The notes under the pieces are model-generated. The model did not search any database. It was not told the origin of the DNA and saw only the letters and a program-made list of their open reading frames with translations. A program made the translations under genes and the position numbers. A DNA stretch of 48,625 nt from Fimenecus sp045655645 (GTDB taxonomy: Bacteria > Bacillota > Clostridia > Oscillospirales > Acutalibacteraceae). Location: assembly GCA_045655645.1 (NCBI GenBank), contig JAZOPS010000039.1, forward strand, positions 1 to 48,625, read 5' to 3'. Below, piece by piece: positions 38,702 to 48,136 of this stretch. Position 1 is the stretch's first letter, and each line of letters opens with the position of its first letter.

Positions 38702-40033
38702 ATGTTATATTTTTATCCTGAAGATTTTGGCGCACTTGGTAATGGTGTGAATAACGACTGTCAAGCTATTCAATCTGCTATTGACAAGGCAGAAGAAAAC
38801 GGTGGTGGCACAGTTGTGCTCACAAGTGGCAAAACATATTATTCTGATTCAATCCGCATGAAGAAAAATGTTGAACTCCACTTGCAGAAAGGGTCACGAC
38901 TTAAGGCAACAGACAATATTGATGGCTACATCCGTCCTTGCAATATGATAAATGACCCTAAAACCGCGCTTATCGGCAACCCTGTTACAGGCAAACCATC
39001 ATTCGTGTTCATTTATGGTTATGAAGCAGATGGTTGCACAATTTCAGGTGAAGGCACAATTGATGCTAACGGTCACGCATTCGTTGAGAGAAAAGACCAA
39101 TATTATGTAACAGGTAATTTCTATCCAAGACCAACTGTTATCTATATTGAAAAGAGCAACAATATCACATTCAAGGATGTAACAATCGTTGATGCGCCTT
39201 TCTGGACATTGCATCCTGCAGGTTGTGACGACGTGCTTATTTCTCAAATCAGAATTCTCAACGATTTGGATGTTGCAAACTCTGATGGTATTGACCCTGA
39301 CCATTGCACAAATGTGAGAATTTTGGGCTGTCATATTGAATGTGCTGACGACTGTATCTGTCTTAAAACATCAAAGGGCAATGCGGAATATGGCCCTTGT
39401 GAAAATATCATTATTGCAAATTGTACTCTCATTTCAACATCTGCTGCTATTAAAATCGGTACAGAAGGTGTTGGAGATTTCCGCAATGTAATTGTTGATA
39501 ATTGCATTATTTCCCGTAGTAACCGTGGCCTTTCAATCCAGATTCGTGACGGTGGTAATGTTGAGAATGTTACATATTCAAACTGTATTGTTGAAACTCG
39601 TAGATTCTGCCCTGACTGGTGGGGCACAGCCGAGCCTATCGTTATTACAACCTTTAATCGAGATGAAAATACAAAATCAGGTAAAATTAAGAATATTCGT
39701 TTTCGCAATATTACTTGTAAGGGTGAAAATGGTGTTCTTATTCACGGCACAGAAGAAAATATGATTGAAGATGTAACATTTGAAAATGTAATTGTTACAA
39801 TGACAAAAACATCAAAATGGGACTGCGGTCTTTACGATTTAAGACCTTGTCTTCAATATGGTGTTGAAAAATACAAAAACAGTGGTTTCTTCATCAGAAA
39901 TGCTAAAAATGTGCTTATTGAAAAATCATCGGTTCAATGGGGAACCCTTTGTGATGATTACAACAAGGCAATAGATGTAGAAAATGCACCAAATCTTGAA
40001 CTCATAAGATTTAGTGGGACAGATGCACAGTAA
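38702..40033 (+). CDS. Cytoplasmic glycoside hydrolase family 28-like enzyme
   Basis: The 443-aa beta-helix protein begins DFGALGNGVNNDCQAIQSAI, the GH28 opening, and has no signal peptide, so it is predicted to be intracellular. Catalytic-site motifs are NSDGID (193-198, Asp195), ADDC (Asp216, Asp217) and IQIRDGG (Arg282). The usual third motif GHG, with its His, is replaced by a STSAAIKIGTEG region around residues 245-256. That is also seen in some GH28 members with non-polygalacturonate substrates. Probably it hydrolyses imported uronic or rhamnogalacturonan oligosaccharides; the GPH transporter at 29.8 kb is a candidate importer. GGGAGG precedes the ATG. Confidence 0.88.
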   Translation: MLYFYPEDFGALGNGVNNDCQAIQSAIDKAEENGGGTVVLTSGKTYYSDSIRMKKNVELHLQKGSRLKATDNIDGYIRPCNMINDPKTALIGNPVTGKPSFVFIYGYEADGCTISGEGTIDANGHAFVERKDQYYVTGNFYPRPTVIYIEKSNNITFKDVTIVDAPFWTLHPAGCDDVLISQIRILNDLDVANSDGIDPDHCTNVRILGCHIECADDCICLKTSKGNAEYGPCENIIIANCTLISTSAAIKIGTEGVGDFRNVIVDNCIISRSNRGLSIQIRDGGNVENVTYSNCIVETRRFCPDWWGTAEPIVITTFNRDENTKSGKIKNIRFRNITCKGENGVLIHGTEENMIEDVTFENVIVTMTKTSKWDCGLYDLRPCLQYGVEKYKNSGFFIRNAKNVLIEKSSVQWGTLCDDYNKAIDVENAPNLELIRFSGTDAQ

Positions 40034-40046
40034 AAGGCAAAAAATT

Positions 40047-40073
40047 AACCCGACCATAAGGTCGGGTTTTTAT
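40047..40073. terminator. Terminator after the GH28 gene
   Basis: AACCCGACC / GGTCGGGTT, loop ATAA, then T-rich sequence. It also faces the end of the convergent minus-strand operon. Confidence 0.9.
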
Positions 40074-40081
40074 TTTGTTTT

Positions 40082-40639
40082 TTATTTCATTACACCATAT
40101 ATTGCTGGGACAAACCAACCAAGAATTGTTGGTACTGCAAATGAAAATGCGATTGATGTTAAAAGTGTGAGACCTAATTTTTCAAGTCTTGCACCAACAA
40201 AGAAGATTGCATAAAAAGGTGCTACAAAAATCTTTGAAACTTTGCTTTTCCCTTTTTGGAAGAAATTCTCTTTAAGCATCATAACATCTTCAATTTGTGG
40301 GAAGAGATTTGCGCAAAGAGAAATTCCAAGATACAAACAAATCCAAGCAAGTATATCACTATATTTTCCGAAATAATAAATTGTTGTTGCACCATTCATA
40401 AGCAACAAGAAACCAAGTGCTAAATTAAAGAAGAAAGGAATAAAGCAAACATCAAAGCTTGCACCTTTTCTCTTAATCAATTCATGGTCAACGTGACCGA
40501 GCATTTCGTTTGCTTGAACAACTCTTGCGTCGTCAACGATTACTTTCGTCCAACGACAACTCATGTGCTCAAAGAATGCATGAAGAATTGCACCCGGTAA
40601 TGTAAGAAATTTTACGATTATATAAACTGTTCTCATCAT
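40082..40639 (-). CDS. Membrane protein with N-terminal HxxxEH motif
   Basis: The 185-aa product has about four TM helices. Residues 15-28 read PGAILHAFFEHMSC, where H-A-F-F-E-H resembles the active helices of small membrane metallopeptidases and a similar PG..LH motif occurs in putative site-2-type zincins. A second possible ligand is in NLFPQIEDVM. The ATG overlaps the upstream gene's stop by 4 bp, coupling it to the TPR-like protein, and both sit just after secA. No function is proven; protease or membrane-assembly factor are guesses. Confidence 0.65.
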   Translation of the reverse strand: MMRTVYIIVKFLTLPGAILHAFFEHMSCRWTKVIVDDARVVQANEMLGHVDHELIKRKGASFDVCFIPFFFNLALGFLLLMNGATTIYYFGKYSDILAWICLYLGISLCANLFPQIEDVMMLKENFFQKGKSKVSKIFVAPFYAIFFVGARLEKLGLTLLTSIAFSFAVPTILGWFVPAIYGVMK

Positions 40640-42147
40640 AATAAATCATATCTCCCGCTCATTACAATTTCTTCAAGTGTGATTTTGCCATCTTTGTAAT
40701 CTGTTACATCTTTTGAGAAAGGAATTCCATAAGCTCCTGACTCTTTAATTTCAGTTTCAAACTCTTCATATTTTTCATTGTTCTGTGTTGCAAGTGCAAG
40801 AATTGCCCAAAGGTCTCTTGACAAGCTATCAGTTGTGCCAAGTGCATCCATCTGATATGTGCAACATTCTTCTGCAGACTCATAAGCATCTGTATATTTG
40901 CCAAGCATAATAAGACTAAGTGTCTTTTGCATTGAAAGAGTATAACCAATTTCTGCAACAAGAGTATAACCATCTTCAAGCTCTGCAAGACTGTTAAGAC
41001 CTTCAACGCAAGTATTAACAGCTCTTTGATAATCTTTATCACGATAACGATAAAGCATTGACAAAATGAGATTGTCGTCAACACCTTCAGCGTTCATTTC
41101 TTTGATGTCTTCAAGCAATGCTTGAGCCTTGTCATATTGCTCTGTATCAATGTAAGCACTTGCGAGAACTGATGTCCAAATACGGTCAACATATTCTGTG
41201 TGACCCAAGGCTTTTTCAAGATATTCAATCATTACTGCGTCATCTTTTTCATTTGCTTGTGCTGCAGCATACTTATATATATTGAGCCAACCTTCGTCAC
41301 AGATATAAACCTTTTCTGTGCCGTCAGGTGTGTATTCTGTATCTGTTTCATCATAATATGAACCATTTTTCTCATAAATCTTTTTGCCTGAAAGAGAATC
41401 GAGTTCTGCAATGATTTTTTCATATTCATCAGCTTCCAAATCTGCAATATGATTTTGAATCACGGCCATTGTTGCTTGCATAAAGTCGATTTCTTCATCT
41501 ATCACAGCAACATTTTTAAAAGCGATTAATTTAAGAGTAGCATCATCAAAATATGAAAGTCCGTTCATAACAAAATCCATGTTATTTGCTTTATATCCTG
41601 CAAGAATCTGTTTTGCATAAAGATTTTTATAGTTTTCTCTTAAAGTTTCTTCAATGCAAGCCTCCGCCATATCATAATCGCTGACCGCTGAATAGAAATT
41701 GTTCGCTTTGAAATTCTTGTCACCATTTTTCATATATGAAAAAGCAGGTGTGTCAATTGCAAAATTGATTACACCAAGAATCAAAACGCCCAAGATAACT
41801 ACAACTGAAACTAAACCTTTCCAGTCATAAGGATATTTTTCAAGAATTGCTTCACATTCTTCACAGAAGATGCTATCAGGATTTTTCTTTGTTCCTCTTG
41901 GTCTTTCACCACAGCATTCACAGTTGTTGTCAAAGTCAACTATAACCTTGCGCTTTTCATCAAGAGAAACAGTTTTAGGGTCATACCCCTCAACCTCAAT
42001 GCTTTCAACATCAAAATCGTCTGTTTCTTCTGCTTCTTCTTGTGCTTTACTGAGTTCTTCTTTAAAAATACGAACAAGTTCGTCCATCTCATCACGATAG
42101 TTTTCATTTTCAGGTATGTTACCATCAAGTTTTTTCTTATCGTCCAA
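40636..42147 (-). CDS. Zinc-ribbon membrane protein with TPR-like extracellular region
   Basis: The 503-aa product has an acidic N-terminal tail of about 75 residues, a zinc ribbon with CECCGERPRG and FCEEC (two CxxC), one TM helix (about 113-131: VSVVVILGVLILGVINFAI), and a long helical region. Repeated 34-residue-like units such as NFYSAVSDYDMAEACIEE, EQYDKAQALLEDI and KDYQRAVNTCVEG suggest TPR/Sel1-like helices. Ribosome-binding GAGGAATAAC precedes ATG 42147, only 12 bp after the secA stop, so all three genes probably form one transcript. Role likely in protein assembly or surface scaffolding; not known. Confidence 0.72.
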   Translation of the reverse strand: MDDKKKLDGNIPENENYRDEMDELVRIFKEELSKAQEEAEETDDFDVESIEVEGYDPKTVSLDEKRKVIVDFDNNCECCGERPRGTKKNPDSIFCEECEAILEKYPYDWKGLVSVVVILGVLILGVINFAIDTPAFSYMKNGDKNFKANNFYSAVSDYDMAEACIEETLRENYKNLYAKQILAGYKANNMDFVMNGLSYFDDATLKLIAFKNVAVIDEEIDFMQATMAVIQNHIADLEADEYEKIIAELDSLSGKKIYEKNGSYYDETDTEYTPDGTEKVYICDEGWLNIYKYAAAQANEKDDAVMIEYLEKALGHTEYVDRIWTSVLASAYIDTEQYDKAQALLEDIKEMNAEGVDDNLILSMLYRYRDKDYQRAVNTCVEGLNSLAELEDGYTLVAEIGYTLSMQKTLSLIMLGKYTDAYESAEECCTYQMDALGTTDSLSRDLWAILALATQNNEKYEEFETEIKESGAYGIPFSKDVTDYKDGKITLEEIVMSGRYDLL

Positions 42148-42159
42148 TGTTATTCCTCC

Positions 42160-44889
42160 TTACTGTTCGTTTGCACCGCAGCATTTTTTATATTTTTTAC
42201 CGCTACCGCAAGGACATGGGTCATTTCTGCCGACTTTTTGTCCTTTTTTAACAGGTTGCTTTTTCTCACTACCGTCTGTTCCACCACTTGTTGCGGTAAT
42301 CTTTGCTGCTTGTTCGCGTTTAACATCATCTTCACTCTTTAATTTGAAAAGAAGAAGTGTTGTGACTGTGCCTTCACGAATAAGCGCTGTCATTTCGTCG
42401 AACATGTCAAAGCTTTCCATACGGAATGCAACAACAGGGTCTTGCTGTGCATAAGAACGAAGATAAATACCGCGCTTTAATTCTTCCATAGCATCAAGGT
42501 GGTCCATCCAACGCATATCAACATTATGAAGAAGAACCTTGCGCTCTAATTCTGACATAATTTGTTCGCCATATTCAGCACTCTTTGCGTTATAGATGTC
42601 CATGGCTTTATTATAGAAATATTCTTTAAATTGCTCTGGATTGTCATAACTATTTTCAATGTCAGGACCTGCAAGATATTTAAACTTATTAATAAGTCCG
42701 TTGATATTCCAATCTGCAACCGCATTCCCTGCAGGACAATAGAAATCAACTGTTTCGTTCACATAATCATCAATCATTTTAAGGATTGTTGCATGAATAT
42801 CTGCACCATCAAGCACTTTGTTTCGCTGACCATAAATAACTTCTCTCTGCTTGTTCATAACATCGTCAAAACGAAGAACATTACGACGCATTGCAAAGTT
42901 ATTGCCTTCAACTTTCTTTTGTGCACCTTCAATTGTGTTTGTGAACATTTTTGCTTCAACAGGGATATCACCCATACTCTTGAATGTATCAAGAATATTA
43001 TAGAAACGGTCACCTGCGAAAAGACGAAGTAATTCATCTTCGGCTGAAAGGTAGAATTTGCTTTGACCAGGGTCACCCTGACGACCTGCACGACCTCTGA
43101 GCTGATTATCAATTCGGCGTGATTCATGACGCTCTGTACCAATGATAAAGAGGCCACCTGCTTCGCGCACTTTATCTGCTTCATCGCGAAGTTGCTCTTT
43201 ATATTTCTTTTCAAGGTCTTGATATGTTTTTCTTGCTTCGAGAATGTCTGTATTATCTGTTTCTGCAAAGCCTGTTGCTTCTGCAATAAGTTCATCAGAA
43301 TAATCCATTCTTCTCATTTCATTTCTTGCCATATATTCTGGGTTACCACCCAAAATAATGTCAGTACCACGACCTGCCATATTTGTTGCAATTGTTACTG
43401 CACCAAACTTACCTGCTTGTGCAATAATCTCTGCTTCTTTGTCATGATATTTAGCATTGAGCACTTCGTGTTTAATGCCACGCTTTTTAAGAACTTTACT
43501 TAAAAGTTCACTCTTTTCAATATTGGTTGTACCAACAAGAACAGGTTGACCCTTTGCGTTACATTCAAGCACCTGCTCAATAATTGCGTTATATTTTGCA
43601 AGTTCTGTTTTATAAAGAACATCGTCTTCGTCATTACGGACAACAGGTTTGTTGGTTGGAATTTCAATAACATCAAGTTCATAGATTTCTTGGAACTCGT
43701 GTTCTTCTGTCATTGCAGTACCTGTCATACCTGAAAGCTTATTGTAAAGTCTGAAATAATTCTGGAATGTAATTGTTGCAAGAGTTTTTGACTCTCTTTC
43801 AACTTTAACATTTTCTTTTGCTTCAATCGCCTGATGAAGACCGTCAGAATAACGACGACCAATCATAATACGGCCTGTGAACTCGTCAACGATGAGCACT
43901 TCGCCATCTTTAACAACATAGTCAACGTCGCGTTTCATAACACCGATTGCCTTGATTGCAAGGTCGATGTGATGCTGAATTGTAAGGTTTTCAACATCAG
44001 CAAGGTTTTCAACACCGAAGAACTTTTCAGCTTTTTTAATACCATTTTGTGTAAGTGACGCCGTTTTTGCCTTTTCATCAACAACAAAATCGTCATCGTC
44101 ACTTGCAAAACTTTCAACGCCCTGTTTTGCATCAACTTCTTTTACTTTGCACATTTTAAGGCGCTTTGCAAATTCGTTTGCAATTTTGTAAAGTTCAGTT
44201 GATTTGTCCCCCATACCAGAAATGATAAGCGGAGTTCTTGCTTCGTCGATAAGAATTGAGTCAACTTCGTCAACAACTGCAAAGTTATGGCCACGCTGAA
44301 CTCTCTGCTCTGCATAAATAACCATATTATCACGAAGATAGTCAAATCCCATTTCGTTATTTGTACCATAAGTAATATCGCAGTCATAAGCCGCTCTTCT
44401 TTGCTCACCATCTAAATCGTGAACGATAAGACCAACTGTAAGACCTAAGAAACGATAAAGTTTGCCCATCCATTCAGAGTCACGACGAGCAAGATAGTCG
44501 TTAACTGTAACAATGTGAACACCCTTACCTGAAAGTGCATTAAGATAAGCAGGAAGTGTTGCAACAAGTGTCTTACCCTCACCTGTTCTCATTTCTGCAA
44601 TTCGACCTTGGTGAAGAACAATACCACCGATAATCTGCACAGGGAAATGACGCATATTAAGAACACGAGCAGATGCTTCTCTACAAGTTGCAAATGCTTC
44701 GGGCAAAATGTCATCAAGTGTTTCGCCTTTTTGTAATCTTTCTTTAAACTCAACAGTTTTTGCTTGAAGCTGGGCATCAGTTAATGCTTTGTATTCTTCT
44801 TCAAGAGCCAAAACCTTTTTCTGAATCGGGATTATTCTCTTAACTTCTCTGCTTGAATAATCACCAAAGATTTTTTTGAATAAAGACAT
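42160..44889 (-). CDS. secA: Preprotein translocase ATPase SecA
   Basis: This 909-aa protein is full length. NBD1 Walker A is RTGEGKTLVA and Walker B is VDEVDSILIDEARTPLI. The preprotein cross-linking region and NBD2 (GTTNIEKSELLSKVL, ATNMAGRGTDIILGG, GTERHESRRIDNQLRGRAGRQGDPG in order) follow. The C-terminal zinc motif is CPCGSGKKYKKCC, typical of SecB- or ribosome-contacting tails. SecA powers export through SecYEG. The GAAAGGAT ribosome binding site is six bases before the ATG. It starts a minus-strand transcript followed by the zinc-ribbon and HxxxEH membrane proteins. Confidence 0.97.
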   Translation of the reverse strand: MSLFKKIFGDYSSREVKRIIPIQKKVLALEEEYKALTDAQLQAKTVEFKERLQKGETLDDILPEAFATCREASARVLNMRHFPVQIIGGIVLHQGRIAEMRTGEGKTLVATLPAYLNALSGKGVHIVTVNDYLARRDSEWMGKLYRFLGLTVGLIVHDLDGEQRRAAYDCDITYGTNNEMGFDYLRDNMVIYAEQRVQRGHNFAVVDEVDSILIDEARTPLIISGMGDKSTELYKIANEFAKRLKMCKVKEVDAKQGVESFASDDDDFVVDEKAKTASLTQNGIKKAEKFFGVENLADVENLTIQHHIDLAIKAIGVMKRDVDYVVKDGEVLIVDEFTGRIMIGRRYSDGLHQAIEAKENVKVERESKTLATITFQNYFRLYNKLSGMTGTAMTEEHEFQEIYELDVIEIPTNKPVVRNDEDDVLYKTELAKYNAIIEQVLECNAKGQPVLVGTTNIEKSELLSKVLKKRGIKHEVLNAKYHDKEAEIIAQAGKFGAVTIATNMAGRGTDIILGGNPEYMARNEMRRMDYSDELIAEATGFAETDNTDILEARKTYQDLEKKYKEQLRDEADKVREAGGLFIIGTERHESRRIDNQLRGRAGRQGDPGQSKFYLSAEDELLRLFAGDRFYNILDTFKSMGDIPVEAKMFTNTIEGAQKKVEGNNFAMRRNVLRFDDVMNKQREVIYGQRNKVLDGADIHATILKMIDDYVNETVDFYCPAGNAVADWNINGLINKFKYLAGPDIENSYDNPEQFKEYFYNKAMDIYNAKSAEYGEQIMSELERKVLLHNVDMRWMDHLDAMEELKRGIYLRSYAQQDPVVAFRMESFDMFDEMTALIREGTVTTLLLFKLKSEDDVKREQAAKITATSGGTDGSEKKQPVKKGQKVGRNDPCPCGSGKKYKKCCGANEQ

Positions 44890-44985
44890 AAATTTTTATC
44901 CTTTCAGTTGCATAAAAACAACATTTTCTACATTTTTAATGTGACTTAGAAAAAATTATCTATAATCACCCATTATCACTAGCAT

Positions 44986-44994
44986 ATTATATCA
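44986..44994 (-). promoter_or_regulatory. Extended -10 promoter of secA
   Basis: On the minus strand TGATATAAT gives a perfect TATAAT with an upstream TG (extended -10); no good -35 is seen. It lies about 100 bp before the start codon. Confidence 0.5.
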
Positions 44995-45046
44995 TACAAT
45001 TTATAAAAAATCACTAACAAATTGTTAATTTTTGCAAGTTTTTTTC

Positions 45047-45128
45047 TTGATTTTATACAGAAAATTTGGTATCCTTATATTAGGTTTATAGTTTTTGCGA
45101 AAACCTACGCTGAAAGCGTAATTTTTTT
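45047..45128 (+). promoter_or_regulatory. Promoter and small leader hairpin of the SCP2-aminotransferase operon
   Basis: TTGATT (45047-45052), 17 bp and TATCCT (45070-45075). A TACGCT-GAA-AGCGTA hairpin (45106-45120) then runs into A-T7, a small terminator-like element just before the GAAGGAGG ribosome binding site. AGGTTT can alternatively pair with AAACCT around it. It could be an attenuator. Confidence 0.45.
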
Positions 45129-45145
45129 CGAAGGAGGAATCAGAA

Positions 45146-45910
45146 ATGACTGATTCAAGAACATTAGCTTACATAAATATGTATGCTGTTCTCGGCACAT
45201 TGGAAAACCTTTGTGAACTCGATGAAAAAGCTAAAGAAATTATTTCAAAAATCGAAAAACCAATTTCAGTAGCTTTCGATGTTAAAGGTGGTCCAAGCGC
45301 TACACTCACATTTTCTAAAAACGGTTGCCGTATGGACGATGGCGTTAAAGCTGATTGCGACATCAAAATTCCTGTTGCTAACTGCGACAAGTTCAACGGA
45401 ATTATCGACGGCAAAGTTACACCAATTCCAACAAAGGGTCTTACAAAGGTTAACTTCCTTTTAAAGACATTCACAGCTTTGACTGACAGACTTACAGAAG
45501 TTATGAGAGCATCAGAAGAAGCACTCAAAGACGCCGACTTCTTCCGTCTTAACACTCTCTGCACATTCTATACAGTTGCAGTTGCTATTTCACAGATTGG
45601 TAATCAGGATGCTATTGGTAAATTCAGTGCATCAAACATTGCTGATGGTGATATTCAAATCGGTATCACAGATACAGTTTATGCTACTATCCGTGTTAAA
45701 GATAATCACCTTATCACAATCAAGCAAGCACCTGAAAAACCTCGTGCAATTATGGAATTCTGTGACCTTGAACTTGCTAACGCACTTTTCGCTGGCACAG
45801 TTAACTCAATCGACCATGTTGGTAACGGCAACATCACAATCCGCGGTCTTATCTCAATGGTTGACAATGTAAACCGTATTCTCGACAGAGTAGGATTATA
45901 CTTAGCATAA
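45146..45910 (+). CDS. SCP2-like (sterol carrier) domain protein
   Basis: The 254-aa product has no signal or TM helix. Two halves each look like an SCP2-type alpha/beta lipid-binding sandwich: first VAFDVKGGPSATLTFSKNGC with KADCDIKIP, then GDIQIGITDTVYATIRVKDN with IMEFCDLELANALFAGTVNS. SCP2-like proteins hold hydrophobic ligands, or act as accessory domains to enzymes. It is followed 13 bp later by a class-III aminotransferase and then split transketolase subunits, so it may carry or stabilise a hydrophobic intermediate. The assignment is by pattern only. Confidence 0.68.
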   Translation: MTDSRTLAYINMYAVLGTLENLCELDEKAKEIISKIEKPISVAFDVKGGPSATLTFSKNGCRMDDGVKADCDIKIPVANCDKFNGIIDGKVTPIPTKGLTKVNFLLKTFTALTDRLTEVMRASEEALKDADFFRLNTLCTFYTVAVAISQIGNQDAIGKFSASNIADGDIQIGITDTVYATIRVKDNHLITIKQAPEKPRAIMEFCDLELANALFAGTVNSIDHVGNGNITIRGLISMVDNVNRILDRVGLYLA

Positions 45911-45923
45911 GGAGGACGAAAAA

Positions 45924-47189
45924 ATGAGTAAATTCCCAACATTTGACACAACTAAAAGCCGTGCAATGTTTGAACAAGCTTCAAAAGTTATTCCAGGAGG
46001 CATTTACGGTCATTTAGGTCCTGCTGAAGGTCAGTGGATTCCTGTTAACAGATGGCCATCTTTCTCAGAAAAAGCACAGGGCTCATATTTCTGGGACGTT
46101 GACGGTAACAAATATATCGACTATATGTGCGCTTATGGTCCTAACGTTTTGGGTTATAATGACCCTGATGTTGACGCTGCTGCTATGGCACAGCTCAAAC
46201 TCGGCAACTGCGTTACTGCACCTGGCAAAGTAATGGTTGAATGTGCTGAAACACTTGTTGACACAGTAGCATCTACTGACTGGGCATTCTTCTGCAAGAA
46301 CGGTTCAGACACAACAACTCTTGCAACAATGGCAGCAAGAGCACACACACATAAAAAGAAGATTATCTTCTTGAAATATTATTATCATGGAGATTTCCCA
46401 TGGGCACAGAAAATTGACTACCCAGGCATTACTCCAGAAGACGTAGCAAATAACATTATCGTTCCTTGGTTTGACCTTGATGCAATTCAGAAAGCTTATG
46501 ACGATAACAACGGCGATATCGCAGGTATTATTGCTCAGCCTTATGACCATGGCAACTTCAAAGACAACGAACCAGCTTCAAAAGAATACTGGCAAGCAGT
46601 TCGTAAATGGTGTGACGACCACGGTGCAGTTCTCATCATTGACGACGTTCGCGCAGGTTTCCGTCTTGACCTTGCAGGTTCTGACCACTATTATGGCTTC
46701 AAAGCAGACCTTATCTGCTTCTGTAAAGCACTTGCTAATGGTTACAATATGTCAGCACTTTGCGGTGGCGAACACATGAAAGCAACTGTTTCAGGTATTA
46801 CATACACAGGTTCTTACTGGATGAGCGCAGTTCCATTCGCAGCTTGCGTTGCTTGTATCAACAAGATGAAAGCTCTTGATACACCAACAATGTTCCGTAG
46901 AATGGGTATTCAGCTTACTGACGGTCTTAAAGCTGCAGGTGCTGAACACGGCTTCGACCTTAAAGTTTCAGGTGAACCAGCACTCTTCTATTTGAGAATT
47001 GCTAACGATGACAACCTTATGCTTCATCAGGAATGGGTTGCAGAATGTGTTAACCGCGGTTTGTTCATCACATCTCACCACAACCACTTCATCAATGCTT
47101 CTCTTACAGAAGAAGACATTAAGAAATCAATTGAAATTGCTGAAGATGCATTCTCAGTAGTTGCTAAAAACCACCCAGAGCTTAGATAA
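45924..47189 (+). CDS. Class-III pyridoxal-phosphate aminotransferase, glutamate-1-semialdehyde-aminomutase-like
   Basis: The 421-aa product has the fold-type I, subgroup II layout: PGGIYGHLGPAEG, DVDGNKYIDYMCAYGPNVLGY, the phosphate-binding CKNGSDTTT, IIDDVRAGFRLDL (Asp240 for the pyridine N) and the Schiff-base Lys268 in FCKALANGYNMSALCGG. YWMSAVPFAA follows. Sequence style is like GSA-aminomutase, but no tetrapyrrole genes are near. The actual substrate probably is an amino-keto compound linked with the neighbouring transketolase. It lies 13 bp after the SCP2 gene with AAGGAGG. Confidence 0.85.
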   Translation: MSKFPTFDTTKSRAMFEQASKVIPGGIYGHLGPAEGQWIPVNRWPSFSEKAQGSYFWDVDGNKYIDYMCAYGPNVLGYNDPDVDAAAMAQLKLGNCVTAPGKVMVECAETLVDTVASTDWAFFCKNGSDTTTLATMAARAHTHKKKIIFLKYYYHGDFPWAQKIDYPGITPEDVANNIIVPWFDLDAIQKAYDDNNGDIAGIIAQPYDHGNFKDNEPASKEYWQAVRKWCDDHGAVLIIDDVRAGFRLDLAGSDHYYGFKADLICFCKALANGYNMSALCGGEHMKATVSGITYTGSYWMSAVPFAACVACINKMKALDTPTMFRRMGIQLTDGLKAAGAEHGFDLKVSGEPALFYLRIANDDNLMLHQEWVAECVNRGLFITSHHNHFINASLTEEDIKKSIEIAEDAFSVVAKNHPELR

Positions 47190-47203
47190 TTCAAACAAAT
47201 TAT

Positions 47204-47223
47204 AGCGGGGTGGGGACCCCGCT
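47204..47223 (+). other. GC-rich intercistronic hairpin
   Basis: AGCGGGGT / ACCCCGCT (8 bp), loop GGGG, unusually GC-rich for this AT-rich region. No T tract; it may stabilise the aminotransferase mRNA or limit read-through. Confidence 0.6.
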
Positions 47224-47252
47224 TCTAATAAAATTTTCTTGGAGGGAAAATT

Positions 47253-48134
47253 ATGGCTAATTTAGCAAAAGCAGAATGGCTTGCACTCGAAAAGAAAGCT
47301 CTCGAACTCCGTAAACTTTGCGTTCAGACAACAGTTTGGGCAGGTAGCGGACATTTCGGTGGCGGTATGAGTGTTATGGACCTTCTCACCGTTCTTTATC
47401 ACAAATATCTCAACATTAAGGTTGACGAACCACAATGGGACGACCGTGACAGATTTATTCTTTCAAAAGGTCACGCAGCAATCGCTTATGCTCCTGTTCT
47501 TTGCGACAAAGGTTTCAACCCAATGGAGATGCTCAAAACATTCAACCTTTCAGGTTCAAAATGTGGTATGCACCTTGACTCAAATAAAGTTGTAGGCGTT
47601 GACGCTTCAACAGGTTCTCTTGGTCACGGCCCATCAATCGCAGCAGGTACAGCACTTGCAGCAAGACTTCAAAACAAAGATTTCCTTACATATGTAGTTA
47701 CTGGTGACGGTGAGCTTGGCGAAGGTTCATGTTGGGAAGGATTCATGACAATGAATCACTATAACCTTTCTAACTGTATCGTATTTATCGACAGAAACCA
47801 CAACATGATTGACGGTAACACAGAAGACATTAAGAAACTTGAACCACTTGCTGATAAGATGACAGCATTCGGTTTCAATACAATCGTTGTTGACGGTAAC
47901 AATATCGGTGAACTTTGCGACGCTATTGATGTTGCAATCGAAAGAGCAAAAGAGCCACAGTCTCCTACATGTATTCTTATGGATACAAAAAAGGGCGCAG
48001 GTATCAAGTCAATTGAAGGCGACTACACATGGCACTATGGCGCTATTGACGACGCACTCTTTGAAAAGTTCAATAAGGAACTTGATGAAAACTATGCAGC
48101 TCGCGTTGCAAGAGCAGAGAAGGAGGGCAAATAA
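47253..48134 (+). CDS. Transketolase, N-terminal (TPP-binding) subunit
   Basis: The 293-aa product covers the thiamine-diphosphate-binding half of transketolase: GSGHFGGGMSVMDLLTVLYH, RFILSKGHAAIAYAP, VTGDGELGEGSCWEG and IDRNHNMIDG (GDG...N metal/TPP motif). Two-subunit transketolases of this kind serve sugar or special pathways in Firmicutes. The partner C-terminal subunit starts 2 bp after its stop. A GGAGGG ribosome binding site is present. Substrate pair unknown: besides pentose phosphates, two-subunit enzymes handle sulfoquinovose- or apulose-derived sugars. Confidence 0.92.
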   Translation: MANLAKAEWLALEKKALELRKLCVQTTVWAGSGHFGGGMSVMDLLTVLYHKYLNIKVDEPQWDDRDRFILSKGHAAIAYAPVLCDKGFNPMEMLKTFNLSGSKCGMHLDSNKVVGVDASTGSLGHGPSIAAGTALAARLQNKDFLTYVVTGDGELGEGSCWEGFMTMNHYNLSNCIVFIDRNHNMIDGNTEDIKKLEPLADKMTAFGFNTIVVDGNNIGELCDAIDVAIERAKEPQSPTCILMDTKKGAGIKSIEGDYTWHYGAIDDALFEKFNKELDENYAARVARAEKEGK

Positions 48135-48136
48135 TT

